A program made the position numbers and the translations under genes. 64,000 bases of DNA from Profundibacter sp033851955. GTDB taxonomy: Bacteria; Pseudomonadota; Alphaproteobacteria; Rhodobacterales; Rhodobacteraceae. The stretch is from positions 44,407-108,406 of the forward strand of contig JAWSVK010000017.1 in assembly GCA_033851955.1 (NCBI GenBank), given 5' to 3'. The notes beneath the pieces are model-generated. The model did no database searches. It was not told where the DNA came from and saw only the letters and a list, made by a program, of their open reading frames with translations. Below, in pieces: positions 16,220-25,630 of this stretch (position 1 is the stretch's first letter; each line of letters begins with the position of its first letter).

Positions 16220-17490
16220 CCGATAATATATCAATCTCGCCAGTGAATCTGGCTCCAACAAGCGCTGAAAAATTTCGTGCACGCATAGTTCCGCTGTTGT
16301 TTATGGTGGCTATATTGCTTGTGATACCGCTGTTTTCTCCATCACGAACAGCGTATTCATTGCTCGCGGCAATCGGCATCAACATTGTCTTTGCTCTGTC
16401 CTACAACATGTTACTTGGACGGGGCGGGTTGCTGTCCTTTGGACACGCGGTTTACTTCGGCTTGGGTGGCTATGCAGCAATGCACGCTATGCGCGCAGTT
16501 GAGCTGGGCGAAAGCGGATTTTGGTCGGGCTTTCCGATCTTTGGTTTGCCCATCGTCGGCTTTGCCGCCGGTGCACTGGCAGGAGCTATAATTGGTTGGC
16601 CGTCGTGCCGCCGCTCTGGCACACCTTTTGCCATGATATCCCTTGGCGTCGCTGAACTGATAGCGGCGGCTGGGTTTATGTTTGCGTCCGTCTTTGGCGG
16701 CGAAGAAGGCATCACCGGCGATCGCATGAACGGTCCAGAACTGTTCGGGCTTTCCATGGGGCCGCTCAGCGATATCTATATCTTTATCGCGGTCTGGACG
16801 TTCATTGGCACGGCATCCATGTATGCCTTTACTAGAACCCCGCTTGGTAAACTGTCCGAAGCCACCCGCGACAACCCTGAACGCGTGCAATTCATTGGCT
16901 TCTCGCCTGTGCGCATCCGCTACATGGTCTTCATCTTTGCTGGCGCTTTTGCCGGGATGGCTGGTGCAATGGCTGCTGTGAACTATGAAATCTTCACACC
17001 AGATGCTTTGTCCTTGAACCCGTCGGGCTTTGTTCTGCTGATGGCTTACATCGGGGGCATCCGCTATTTCCCTGGACCAATCGTTGGGGCAATCGTGCTG
17101 ACGCTCATGCAGTCTATGTTGTCAGATTTCACCGAAGCTTGGTTGCTATACCTCGGCGTTCTGTTCATCTCGATCGTAACCTTTGCGCCCTCTGGCCTAT
17201 CAGGCGTCATGTATGGATCTTACACGGCGGTTCGGCAGGAAGGTTTGGGCGGTTCACTTCAAAAAGTGAAACTAAAGCTGCCAGCATTTACGCTGATCTT
17301 TCTCGGAATGCTTGTGTTGATTGAAACCTCTGTTCGCAAGTCCAATGGTCATGGTGAGGTGTTTGAATTCTTCGGCTTATCTCTGCCGTTCACCTCGCCA
17401 ATAACTTGGCTTTTGATAGCTGGCCCAATCATTGCAGGCGTCGCTTTGCTCTGGAAAGCAAAAACCGATGATCAAGGAGATCAACCATGA
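16216..17490 (+). CDS. Branched-chain-type ABC transporter permease (LivM-like), extended C-terminus
   Basis: 424-residue permease. The LivM core is clear: NIVFALSYNMLLGRGGLLSF near 57, HAVYFGLGGYAAMHA, RIRYMVFIFAGAFAGMAGAM near 235 and GGIRYFPGPIVGAIVL near 275. After about residue 345 there is an addition of roughly 80 residues with two further hydrophobic segments (FTLIFLGMLVLIE and ITWLLIAGPIIAGVALLW) not present in shorter LivM proteins. It overlaps livH-like and livG-like genes by 4 nt each, so the five-gene importer is translationally coupled. Confidence 0.88.
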   Translation: MTDNISISPVNLAPTSAEKFRARIVPLLFMVAILLVIPLFSPSRTAYSLLAAIGINIVFALSYNMLLGRGGLLSFGHAVYFGLGGYAAMHAMRAVELGESGFWSGFPIFGLPIVGFAAGALAGAIIGWPSCRRSGTPFAMISLGVAELIAAAGFMFASVFGGEEGITGDRMNGPELFGLSMGPLSDIYIFIAVWTFIGTASMYAFTRTPLGKLSEATRDNPERVQFIGFSPVRIRYMVFIFAGAFAGMAGAMAAVNYEIFTPDALSLNPSGFVLLMAYIGGIRYFPGPIVGAIVLTLMQSMLSDFTEAWLLYLGVLFISIVTFAPSGLSGVMYGSYTAVRQEGLGGSLQKVKLKLPAFTLIFLGMLVLIETSVRKSNGHGEVFEFFGLSLPFTSPITWLLIAGPIIAGVALLWKAKTDDQGDQP

Positions 17491-18245
17491 CAAATCCGGC
17501 AATAGGTTTAGCTGCACTGCACAAAAGCTTTGGTCCAGCCCATATCATTCGTGGCGTAGATTTGGATGTAACCAAGGGTGAACGCCACGCCATCATTGGG
17601 CCAAACGGCGCTGGAAAATCGACACTTTTCAATTTGATTTCCGGTCTGTTTAAACCCTCTGAAGGGATGATCACACGGGACGGCGTTGAAATTTCCGGCA
17701 TGGCAGCTCACGAGATAACCCGACTGGGATTGTCGCGCAGCTTTCAGGTTTCGAACATCTTTGCAAATATGAGTGTTCGGGAAAACGTGCGCTGTGGTGT
17801 GCTCTACTCAATGGGCTACGGATATAGCTTTTGGCGCAATATCGGGAACCTGAAAACTGTTCAGGAAAAGACCGCCGAGATTTTGGAAAAGGTCGAGCTG
17901 ATCGACAAGGCCGATGTTCCGGCCGTTCTTTTGCCTTATGCAGATCAACGCACCTTGGAAATCGCTATGACCATCGCGGGGGGGGCTGACGTTATCCTGT
18001 TGGATGAGCCAACCGCCGGCATGAGCAACTCGGAAACCGAACGCGCTGTGGACCTAATCCGACGCGCAACCGAGGGCAAAACCTTGCTGATCGTCGAGCA
18101 CGACATGGGTGTGGTATTTGATCTGGCCGACCGGATCAGCGTGCTGGTCTACGGCGAAATTATTGCGACAGGCAAACCAAGTGAAATTCGGGGCAATCCA
18201 AAGGTCCGTGAAGCCTATCTGGGCGACGAAGCCGACGCACATTAG
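17487..18245 (+). CDS. Branched-chain-type ABC transporter ATPase (LivG-like)
   Basis: 252-residue cytoplasmic ATPase. Walker A is GPNGAGKST near 38, the Q-loop region follows SRSFQVSNIF, the Walker B region is ILLDEPTAGMS near 172 and the switch His lies in VEHDMG near 205. The signature is the divergent LLPYADQRTLEIAM, usual for LivG proteins. It would energise import together with the LivF-like ATPase encoded 16 nt downstream. Confidence 0.9.
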   Translation: MTNPAIGLAALHKSFGPAHIIRGVDLDVTKGERHAIIGPNGAGKSTLFNLISGLFKPSEGMITRDGVEISGMAAHEITRLGLSRSFQVSNIFANMSVRENVRCGVLYSMGYGYSFWRNIGNLKTVQEKTAEILEKVELIDKADVPAVLLPYADQRTLEIAMTIAGGADVILLDEPTAGMSNSETERAVDLIRRATEGKTLLIVEHDMGVVFDLADRISVLVYGEIIATGKPSEIRGNPKVREAYLGDEADAH

Positions 18246-18261
18246 AACAAGGATCTTCTGC

Positions 18262-18975
18262 ATGAATACCATCGAACCGATGCTAAAAGTCGAAAACCTA
18301 AATGCCTATTACGGCAAAAGCCATGTGCTGCGTGGGGTGAATCTTGAGATTAAACCGGGTGAAGTTATTGCGCTGTTGGGGCGCAATGGCGTGGGCCGCT
18401 CAACAACAGCCAAAGCCATCATGGGAGAGGTCGTGCCGAAAGGGCAAATCACCTTTAAGGGCGAGCCAATCGCAGGGTTGGAAAGCCATCTGATCGCCCA
18501 AAAAGGGTTGGGCTATGTGCCGGAACACCGCGACATTTTCCCAACGATGACGGTGCGCGAAAACCTGATCCTAGGGATCAAAGACATGAAGCACAAAGGT
18601 CGCTGGAGCATAGAAGATGTTCTAGAGATGTTTCCGAACCTTCAAGAACGTGCAGACACGCAGGCTGGTGTTCTTTCGGGTGGCGAAAAGCAAATGCTTA
18701 CGATTTGCCGTACTTTAATGGGCGACCCTGATCTGATTATCATTGATGAACCAACAGAGGGTCTGGCCCCCAAAATCGTGCACCAAGTCGGTGATTTGAT
18801 TTCAACCATCGCCAAAGCAGGCGTCGCGATTATGTTGGTAGAACAAAAACTGTCCATCGCGCTACGCATTGCTGACAGGGTGTTTGTCATGGGGCATGGC
18901 GAAATCGTCTTTTCCGGCACACCTAAAGAGTTCCAAGATAATGCCGATGTTCGGGCTGAATGGTTGGAAGTCTGA
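18262..18975 (+). CDS. Branched-chain-type ABC transporter ATPase (LivF-like), variant Walker A
   Basis: 237-residue second ATPase of the importer. The Walker A loop reads GRNGVGRS at residues 40-47, with Arg46 in place of the invariant lysine; the codons GGC CGC TCA are unambiguous. Other motifs are normal: signature VLSGGEKQ, Walker B LIIIDEPTEGLAP and VEQKLS with the usual Gln/Glu region. A longer frame opens upstream, but ATG 18262 follows the LivG-like stop and gives the family start MLKVENLNAYYGKSHVLRGV. It is the last gene of the operon. Confidence 0.87.
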   Translation: MNTIEPMLKVENLNAYYGKSHVLRGVNLEIKPGEVIALLGRNGVGRSTTAKAIMGEVVPKGQITFKGEPIAGLESHLIAQKGLGYVPEHRDIFPTMTVRENLILGIKDMKHKGRWSIEDVLEMFPNLQERADTQAGVLSGGEKQMLTICRTLMGDPDLIIIDEPTEGLAPKIVHQVGDLISTIAKAGVAIMLVEQKLSIALRIADRVFVMGHGEIVFSGTPKEFQDNADVRAEWLEV

Positions 18976-19067
18976 CCCTCAAACTGGCGGCGTTCAAGTG
19001 CAGTTAGACAGATGGCTGGCTTGAACGGCGCTGGGGTAAAGTTGGTGTCTTAAGCGCCGAACGGTCA

Positions 19068-19943
19068 TCAGCCTTTGGTGCGCTTGGTGTTGGGGCGTAA
19101 CAGTCCTTCTTGCGCTACGCTGGCCACCATTTGACCGTCCTGATTGTAGATCGTGCCGCGTGTGAAGCCGCGAGCGCCACCCGTAAAGGGTGCATCCATT
19201 GAGTACAGGTGCCAATCTTCAAACTGTATAGGCGCATGGAACCACATTGCATGATCAAGGCTGGCCATCATCACCTCGCCCTTGAGCCATGTCAGCCCAT
19301 GCGGAAGTAGTGATGAGCCAAGCAAGCTCATATCAGAGGCATAGGCGAGCAAACAATGTTGCATTTGCGGCCCTTGGCCTTTGGCCGCCTCCAGACGAAT
19401 CCAAGTGTGGTTTCGATCGTCTTGTGGGGTTGGATTAGTCATATCCCGCGGATCAACTTCGCGGACTTCGATCGGGCGAGGGCGCAAAAACTCGGCGCGC
19501 ATTTTTTCAGGAATTTTGTGAGCAATGCTCTCACGAATTTGCGCGCGGGTTTTTAACCCCTCAGGGCCTTCGACGTCTGGCATCTGGTGTTGATGATCCC
19601 AGCCTTCTTCTGCCACCTGAAATGAGGCGGACATGTTGAAAATCTGTTTTCCGTTTTGAAGTGCCACAATCCGGCGCGTGGTGAAACTGCCTCCGTCACG
19701 CGCGCGATCCACTTGATACACCACAGGATATTCAGGGTTGCCGGGCCGGATGAAATAGGCGTGCAGCGAATGGCAAAGTCGATCTGGAACCGTGCGGTAC
19801 GCGGCGGCTAGGGCTTGGGCAATAACTTGCCCGCCAAAAATACGCACGCTGGTTTCGCCATGAGAGCCAGTCCCACGAAACAGATCGACTTCCAGTTCCT
19901 CAATATCCAATATATCGAGCAACTCTTGCGCTATATCCGTCAT
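19068..19943 (-). CDS. tesB: Acyl-CoA thioesterase II
   Basis: 291-residue double-hotdog thioesterase that hydrolyses acyl-CoAs and may release CoA from dead-end intermediates. The TesB opening ELLDILDIEELEVDLFRG and FGGQVIAQALAAAYRTV are present. The catalytic Asp fits MMASLDHAMWFH near 225 and the Gln fits ASVAQEGLLRP near 280. It is the last gene of the long minus-strand operon from 28754, 53 nt after the IclR gene. Confidence 0.88.
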   Translation of the reverse strand: MTDIAQELLDILDIEELEVDLFRGTGSHGETSVRIFGGQVIAQALAAAYRTVPDRLCHSLHAYFIRPGNPEYPVVYQVDRARDGGSFTTRRIVALQNGKQIFNMSASFQVAEEGWDHQHQMPDVEGPEGLKTRAQIRESIAHKIPEKMRAEFLRPRPIEVREVDPRDMTNPTPQDDRNHTWIRLEAAKGQGPQMQHCLLAYASDMSLLGSSLLPHGLTWLKGEVMMASLDHAMWFHAPIQFEDWHLYSMDAPFTGGARGFTRGTIYNQDGQMVASVAQEGLLRPNTKRTKG

Positions 19944-19996
19944 TTAGTTGGTTCCCCTTTCAAGGCAATCTATGCAAAAACAACATCTTCCGTGTG

Positions 19997-20788
19997 CTAT
20001 TCGTAGCCGGCACTTAGGGCTTCTGCGGCCTTGATCAAACGAGGCCCGAAATAGGTTTCCAATTCCTTGGCCTTCACATGAAATGATGGGCCGCCTACGT
20101 TTAACCCGTAAACCCGTTTGCACCTAAGTGAGAAAACGGGCACCGAAATTCCGTTCACATCAGCTTGCCATTCGCCATAACTCGTGCAGTAGCCCTTGGC
20201 CTGATACTCCGCACGTGCAGTATTAAAACTAACGCGCGCACGGCGCCCCAGGTCGGCATCTTGCTCCATCGCGTATTCAAGGATCGATTCTCGGTCTGCC
20301 TCTCGCATACCAACCAAAATCGACCGCCCCATAGCGGAAAAGAACAGCGGCAGTCGGTTTCCGATCTGCCCCTCCAAAGACACCCGTTCTTTTGAAGCCT
20401 TCACAGCAACATAAACTGCGTCCATCATATGCTGTTCGCCGATCGCAATGGTCACATAAGAATTGGGGCCATCACGCAGGGCGCGCATTTCTTCGGCAGC
20501 GCGGGTTCCAATATCCAACCCGGACAAAACACTGAACCCAAGCCGCAACACGCCAGCGCCTAATCTGTAGGATCCCGTGCGGGGCCCTGCAGCCAGATAA
20601 CCCAGCTTGCTGAGGGTATAAGTAAGTCGGGAAACGGTCGCCTTGGGCAGCCCCGTGCGCTCGGCAAAATCGGTGTTGGTCAGCTCCACTTCGGAAGGAC
20701 GATAACAACTGAGCAGTTCAAGTCCGCGCGCAAGAGCTGTCACAAAATTGCGATCCTTGTTTTCTTCCTCAACGGGGGCGCCACTCAT
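19997..20788 (-). CDS. IclR family transcriptional regulator (second copy)
   Basis: 263-residue IclR-type regulator with an N-terminal winged HTH (FAERTGLPKATVSRLTYTL near 48) and an effector domain including FFSAMGRSILVGM near 155 and YGEWQADVNGISVPVF near 205. It is a paralogue of the regulator at 6954. It sits inside the catabolic operon, 3 nt after the kinase gene, so it is likely coexpressed with its targets and responds to a pathway intermediate. Confidence 0.88.
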   Translation of the reverse strand: MSGAPVEEENKDRNFVTALARGLELLSCYRPSEVELTNTDFAERTGLPKATVSRLTYTLSKLGYLAAGPRTGSYRLGAGVLRLGFSVLSGLDIGTRAAEEMRALRDGPNSYVTIAIGEQHMMDAVYVAVKASKERVSLEGQIGNRLPLFFSAMGRSILVGMREADRESILEYAMEQDADLGRRARVSFNTARAEYQAKGYCTSYGEWQADVNGISVPVFSLRCKRVYGLNVGGPSFHVKAKELETYFGPRLIKAAEALSAGYE

Positions 20789-20791
20789 GAT

Positions 20792-21823
20792 CTAGGTATC
20801 CTTCAGTGCGTTCACGCCATATTGCGCAAACGTGGGCACATAGTGTCCAAGCTTGCGCGCTCGTTCTGGGTTCGACGCATTTCCGTCCAAGGCGCGTTTG
20901 AGCACGCCTTGAATAATGGCCGCCATTCGAAAGAAGCAAAATGCCAGATAGTAGCCGAAATTGTCGATACCATTCAGCCCACGCCGTTCGCAATATTGCG
21001 CGATAAAGGCTTCGTCTGACGGCAACCCCAAAGCATTGCGATCTTCACCCGCCAACCCGCGCCCTTCGGTACCGCTTGGCATTTGCCACTGCATAATGAC
21101 CGAGGCAAGATCGGCATAGGGGTGCCCGATTGTGGACAATTCCCAGTCAAGCACAGCGAGGCATTTGGTGCCCTCTGCTTCAAACATCATATTGTCGATC
21201 CGGTAATCACCATGCACCAAGCCGCGCTGCCCGTCGTCCGCTGGAATTTGCTCGGCGAGAGCATCCATCAGAAAGTCCATCTCAGGAATTTTGACGGTTT
21301 CAGACGCGCGGTATTGCTTGGACCAACGGCCCACTTGGCGCTCGTAGTAATTACCTGTCGGCCCGTAGTCCGACAGGCCAACTGCTTCCACGTCAACCAT
21401 GTGTAACGCCGCCAACACACGGTTCATTTCTTCTATCACGGCGCCGCGGTTTTCAGGGCTCATATCCGGTATGATCGGGTTGGCAAAATTGCGGCCTTGA
21501 ATGTGCTCCATGATGTAGAATGACGAGCCGATTACGGCGTCATCTTCGCACAACAAATGCACCTTAGCGACGGGCACATCGGTGTCTGCCAATGCCTTTT
21601 GCACGCGGTATTCGCGGTCCACTGCATGGGCTGATTTCAACAACACGCCTGGCGGTTTACGCCGCAGCACATAGTTTTTGCGCGGCGTTTCCAGCAAAAA
21701 CGTGGGGTTTGATTGCCCCATCTGAAATTTCGTCGCGCTCAACGGCCCTTCAAAATCGGGTAGATTCGTCTTTAGATACGACGAAACCGCGTCTAAATCT
21801 AATACCTGTGTGTTTTCAGCCAT
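20792..21823 (-). CDS. APH/ACAD10-11-type phosphotransferase
   Basis: 343-residue protein kinase-like small-molecule kinase. The glycine-rich region (QMGQSNPTFLLETPRKNYVL) lies near 30 and the catalytic loop VHGDYRIDNMMF near 195, followed by the metal-binding DWELSTIGHPYADLA near 217. This is the fold of aminoglycoside kinases and of the N-terminal kinase domain of ACAD10/11. Homologues such as LvaA phosphorylate 4-hydroxyacyl-CoAs. It lies in a beta-oxidation operon with acyl-CoA dehydrogenases, so a hydroxyacyl-CoA is a better candidate substrate than an antibiotic. Confidence 0.82.
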   Translation of the reverse strand: MAENTQVLDLDAVSSYLKTNLPDFEGPLSATKFQMGQSNPTFLLETPRKNYVLRRKPPGVLLKSAHAVDREYRVQKALADTDVPVAKVHLLCEDDAVIGSSFYIMEHIQGRNFANPIIPDMSPENRGAVIEEMNRVLAALHMVDVEAVGLSDYGPTGNYYERQVGRWSKQYRASETVKIPEMDFLMDALAEQIPADDGQRGLVHGDYRIDNMMFEAEGTKCLAVLDWELSTIGHPYADLASVIMQWQMPSGTEGRGLAGEDRNALGLPSDEAFIAQYCERRGLNGIDNFGYYLAFCFFRMAAIIQGVLKRALDGNASNPERARKLGHYVPTFAQYGVNALKDT

Positions 21824-21835
21824 GCCGATTGGTCC

Positions 21836-22492
21836 TTAACTATAAGTCATCAATTCTGCGGTTTGTTTGGTCATCATATACGGTGTCGCATTGAACTCGT
21901 GCAGAAAAAATGCGGCCGTACGTTTGGAAAATATGAAACGCGTCATAGAGGTGTTTTTGATCTGCAGATTCAATTCCATCATCTGTGCCGCTGGTGCGCC
22001 GAGAGCCGCCGCCGTCATCTGCCCGATGGCGCCGCCCGAACTAACAACCAACACGCGTTTGGCGTCCGTGTCGCAAGCGAATTTGATCGCAGCTGCAACA
22101 CGTCCGGTAAACGCGCTCCAGCTTTCCGACGCGGTGGGCAACCCGCCGACCTGCCATTCTAGAACCGTCTCGCGTAGGGTTCGAAAGTGGGCTTTGCGTT
22201 CCGACGAAACCTGATCAGGCACGGCGCCGTTGAACCGCGCGTCTAACAGATCGTGGAAATCATACTCGTTGAACCCCGCGTGTTGCTCAGCCCCTTGGGA
22301 AAACCCCATCGACGAAAGGGTTTCAATTTGTCGCGTTAGGGTTCCGGTAATCGTCCGATCGGGCAGCCAATCCGCTGCGCGCAACGCGTCGCCCACCGCT
22401 TTGGATTGCCGATGCCCAAGCTCTGACAGCTTGTCGTAATCGTCAGCACCAAATGACGCCTGACCATGCCTGATCACCAAAAGCTCAGCCAA
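21836..22492 (-). CDS. Histidine phosphatase family protein
   Basis: 218-residue phosphoglycerate-mutase-like phosphatase. The catalytic RHG motif is ELLVIRHGQASFGADDYDKL at the N-terminus, with the second His in VVSSGGAIGQMTAAA replaced or shifted: no HGG is seen, only SGG. I prefer a TTG start at 22492, which overlaps the upstream gene by 8 nt and puts RHG at the usual place. The frame also continues upstream to an ATG at 22573. It is adjacent to the APH-type kinase. The missing second histidine makes its catalytic state uncertain. Confidence 0.72.
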   Translation of the reverse strand: MAELLVIRHGQASFGADDYDKLSELGHRQSKAVGDALRAADWLPDRTITGTLTRQIETLSSMGFSQGAEQHAGFNEYDFHDLLDARFNGAVPDQVSSERKAHFRTLRETVLEWQVGGLPTASESWSAFTGRVAAAIKFACDTDAKRVLVVSSGGAIGQMTAAALGAPAAQMMELNLQIKNTSMTRFIFSKRTAAFFLHEFNATPYMMTKQTAELMTYS

Positions 22493-23474
22493 ATTCGGCC
22501 GCCAATCTTTTGCCCGCAGCATTATATTCACGTTCGATCCGGTCCACCAAATCGGCAACAGGTGTGATTGCATTCACTGCACCGATGCCCTGTCCAGAAC
22601 CCCAGATTTCTTTCCACGCTTTGGGCTTGGACGATCCAGACCCGAAACTCATCGACGAAGCATCCGCCGAGGGTAAGGCATTTGGATCGAGCCCAGTAGC
22701 CGAAATTGAAGGTTTAAGGTAATTGCCAGAAACACCCGTGAACAGGGACGAGGTCACAATATCTTCGGCCCCTCCCGCGACGATCATTTCCTTATACTCT
22801 TGCTGTGCATTGGCCTCAGCCGTTGCGATGAAAGCCGACCCCATATAGCCTAGATCAGCTCCTGCCGCACGTGCAGCCAACAGGGACTCGCCGCTTGCCA
22901 AAGCTCCCGATAACAAAAGCGGGCCATCAAACCATTCTCTGATTTCACGGACCAATGCGAAGGGTGATTGCATGCCCGCATGACCACCGGCACCTGCCGC
23001 CACCGCGACCAAACCATCAGCGCCTTTTTCAATTGCCTTATGGGCAAACGTATTGTTGATCACGTCATGTAACGCAATACCGCCGCAACTGTGCGCGGCA
23101 TCGTTCACTTCGATCCGTGCGCCAAGCGACGTGATCCAAATCGGCACCTTCCAGCGCGCGCAGATTTCCAGATCACGTTCCAACCGCACGTTCGAACGAT
23201 GCACGATCTGATTGACCGCAAAGGGCGCCGCAGGTCGATCCGGGTTCTCTTGATTGTGCTTGTCCAGCGCCTCGGTGATTTGCTTCAGCCATGCCTCAAG
23301 CAAGGGTGGTTCGCCCTCTGCTTCGCGGGCATTCAGCGCAGGAAATGATCCAACAATCCCTGCCTTACACTGCGCGATCACAAGTTCCGGCACCGAAATG
23401 ATGAACAAGGGAGAGGCCACCAATGGCAGCCTCAACCCTTGTAGCGCTTTTGGCAAATGGCTGTCGTCGCGCAT
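22485..23474 (-). CDS. Nitronate monooxygenase family flavoprotein
   Basis: 329-residue TIM-barrel FMN protein of the 2-nitropropane dioxygenase/nitronate monooxygenase family. Typical segments are LPLVASPLFIISVPELV at the start, GADGLVAVAAGAGGHAGM near 160 and GPLLLSGALASGESLLAARAAGADLGYMGSAF near 190-220. The start at 23474 overlaps the thiolase stop (TAATG). In a beta-oxidation operon the family may act as a CoA-ester reductase or oxygenase rather than on nitronates, as IpdC does in steroid breakdown; similarity to IpdC itself is not evident by eye. Confidence 0.8.
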   Translation of the reverse strand: MRDDSHLPKALQGLRLPLVASPLFIISVPELVIAQCKAGIVGSFPALNAREAEGEPPLLEAWLKQITEALDKHNQENPDRPAAPFAVNQIVHRSNVRLERDLEICARWKVPIWITSLGARIEVNDAAHSCGGIALHDVINNTFAHKAIEKGADGLVAVAAGAGGHAGMQSPFALVREIREWFDGPLLLSGALASGESLLAARAAGADLGYMGSAFIATAEANAQQEYKEMIVAGGAEDIVTSSLFTGVSGNYLKPSISATGLDPNALPSADASSMSFGSGSSKPKAWKEIWGSGQGIGAVNAITPVADLVDRIEREYNAAGKRLAAEFG

Positions 23475-24670
23475 TAAAGCACTTCGAACAGGCCAGCTGC
23501 GCCCATACCGCCGCCAACACACATAGTGCAAACAACGTATTTCGCACCGCGGCGCTTGCCCTCGATCAGTGCATGGCCAACCATACGTGCGCCGGACATG
23601 CCGTAAGGGTGCCCAACTGAAATCGCACCGCCGTTGACGTTGAGCAACTCATCAGGAATGCCCAATTGGTCGCGGCAATACAGAACCTGAACCGCGAAGG
23701 CTTCGTTCAATTCCCATAAACCAATGTCGTCCATTTTCAGACCATGCGCCTTCAACAACTGAGGCACCGCGAACACTGGACCGATGCCCATTTCGTCAGG
23801 CTCACAACCTGACGCCATCACGCCAACATAGCGGCCCAATGGTTCTAGGCCTTGCTTTTCAGCCAGTTTGGATTCCATCAAAACAGACGCAGACGCGCCA
23901 TCAGACAGCTGAGAGGCATTGCCTGCTGTGATGAATTTGCCCTCTTTGACAACCAAGCCGTCTTTGAAAACCGGTTTCAAAGTGCTCAGGCTTTCGGCGG
24001 ATGTGCCGGGGCGGTTGCCCTCGTCTTTGGACAGGGTGACATCCACGTGGGAAATCTCTTTGGTTTCGCGATCCTGCACAGCCATTGAGGTGCTCAACGC
24101 GACGATCTCATCATCAAACTTGCCAGCCTCTTGGGCCGCAGCTGTGCGGTCTTGGCTGCGCGCTGCATATTCGTCCTGCGCTTCGCGGCTGATGCCATAA
24201 CGCTCGGCGACATTCTCGGCAGTTTCTAGCATTGAGGTGTAAATAGCGGGCATGTTTTGTTTTAGCCAAGGGTCGGCGGCCACACGCATGTCTTGTGTCT
24301 GGACCATCGAGATGCTTTCGACACCACCGCCGATAACCACGTCCATGCCATCCATCACGACCTGTTTGGCCGCCGTCGCAATTGCCATCATGCCAGAAGC
24401 ACATTGACGGTCCATCGACATGCCCGCCACTGTGATCGGCAGACCTGCACGCATTGCTGCCTGACGCGCAATGTTGCCGCCGGTGTGGCCTTGCTGCAAA
24501 GCCGCGCCAATAAGACAGTCCTGAATGCTGGCTGGATCGACACCAGCACGGCTGACCGCATTGCTGATCGCATGACCTGCCAAGGTCTGTGGCGTTGTGG
24601 TGTTAAAGGCCCCGCGATAGGCTTTGCCGATGGCGGTACGGGCGGTTGATACGATTACTGCGTCACGCAT
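23474..24670 (-). CDS. Thiolase (acetyl-CoA acyltransferase)
   Basis: 398-residue thiolase performing the final thiolytic cleavage of a 3-ketoacyl-CoA. The nucleophilic Cys is in SMDRQCASGMMAIATAA near 90, the His in GGAISVGHPYGMSGARM near 355, and the second Cys in CTMCVGGGMGAAGLFE near 385. It starts 24 nt downstream of the HSD17B4-like SDR and overlaps the flavoprotein gene at its end. Its operon position supports beta-oxidation rather than biosynthesis. Confidence 0.92.
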   Translation of the reverse strand: MRDAVIVSTARTAIGKAYRGAFNTTTPQTLAGHAISNAVSRAGVDPASIQDCLIGAALQQGHTGGNIARQAAMRAGLPITVAGMSMDRQCASGMMAIATAAKQVVMDGMDVVIGGGVESISMVQTQDMRVAADPWLKQNMPAIYTSMLETAENVAERYGISREAQDEYAARSQDRTAAAQEAGKFDDEIVALSTSMAVQDRETKEISHVDVTLSKDEGNRPGTSAESLSTLKPVFKDGLVVKEGKFITAGNASQLSDGASASVLMESKLAEKQGLEPLGRYVGVMASGCEPDEMGIGPVFAVPQLLKAHGLKMDDIGLWELNEAFAVQVLYCRDQLGIPDELLNVNGGAISVGHPYGMSGARMVGHALIEGKRRGAKYVVCTMCVGGGMGAAGLFEVL

Positions 24671-24694
24671 AGTTTTTCTCCTGTTGAAATAATG

Positions 24695-25630
24695 TTAGCC
24701 CCAATCCAGATCAAGGCCCTTGGCCTTGGCTGCATTGGCTGCGTATTTTCTGGTTTGACTAAAAGCATCCGTCAGTTCTTGTTGATCTGTTGGATCGCTC
24801 AATTGCTCTATCGCGGCGGCAACGCCTTCGGGTGTGTTGGCATCCCCGTCCAGAGTAATCCCTTGGGTTTCATAGACCCGCGTTTGGGCATAGCTGCCAG
24901 CCCCGGCCCCTAGGATCATTCGGCTCGGAGCGTCTTCGCTCACGAGATACAGCAAACCCGGTGTGATCGTTTCGGGCGCAAGAAATTCTTGCGCTTGGGC
25001 AGGCAGCAATTCTTCGGTCATGCGGGTGGCCGCTGTCGGGGCCAAGGTGTTCACACGGATATTGTCGCGCGCGCCTTCAATGTGCAGCACGTTCATCAGA
25101 CCCATCATCGCGGCCTTGGCAGCCCCATAGTTGGACTGTCCGAAATTTCCGTAAAGCCCGGATGCCGACGAGGTCAAAACAACCCGCCCGTATTGCTGCT
25201 GGCGCATTATCGGCCAACAGGCGTGTGAAACCAATGCTGAGCCGATAAGATGCACATCCACAACTTTGCGAAAATCCGACATCTCCATTTTGGCGAATGT
25301 CTTGTCGCGTAAAATGCCTGCGTTGTTCACTGCGATATCAACACGGCCCCAGGCGTCCATGACCTTGGCGACCATGTCGTTTACGCCCGTCTCGTCAGAA
25401 ACGTCGGTGCCATGCGCCATGGCTTCGCCACCCAGCGCGCGGATCTCTGCGGCGACGGCTTCGGCGGCCTTTGATGACGCCCCTTGCCCGTCGCGACTGA
25501 CGCCCAAATCATTGACCATGACTTTGGCGCCACGTGCTGCCAGCCCTAGCGCATGTGAACGACCAAGCCCCGTTCCAGCCCCCGTGACAATCGCCACGCG
25601 GCCTTCAAAACCAATTTCATTACCAGCCAT
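24695..25630 (-). CDS. SDR, HSD17B4-type (3R)-hydroxyacyl-CoA dehydrogenase
   Basis: 311-residue short-chain dehydrogenase. TGAGTGLGRSHALGLAARGA near 15 is the cofactor motif, followed by the long insert NDLGVSRDGQG and NNAGILRDKTFAKM that mark the peroxisomal multifunctional enzyme 2/HSD17B4 branch. Catalytic Ser and YGAAK are in VVLTSSASGLYGNFG and NYGAAKAAMMGL. A C-terminal extension follows after residue 245. Expected role: oxidation of (3R)-hydroxyacyl-CoA. The start codon overlaps the stop of the preceding SDR gene. Confidence 0.86.
   Translation of the reverse strand: MAGNEIGFEGRVAIVTGAGTGLGRSHALGLAARGAKVMVNDLGVSRDGQGASSKAAEAVAAEIRALGGEAMAHGTDVSDETGVNDMVAKVMDAWGRVDIAVNNAGILRDKTFAKMEMSDFRKVVDVHLIGSALVSHACWPIMRQQQYGRVVLTSSASGLYGNFGQSNYGAAKAAMMGLMNVLHIEGARDNIRVNTLAPTAATRMTEELLPAQAQEFLAPETITPGLLYLVSEDAPSRMILGAGAGSYAQTRVYETQGITLDGDANTPEGVAAAIEQLSDPTDQQELTDAFSQTRKYAANAAKAKGLDLDWG

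Noticed and set aside
20792..21823. Antibiotic (aminoglycoside) resistance kinase
   Set aside because: The fold is shared, but sequence flavour and operon context fit ACAD10/11-type kinases.
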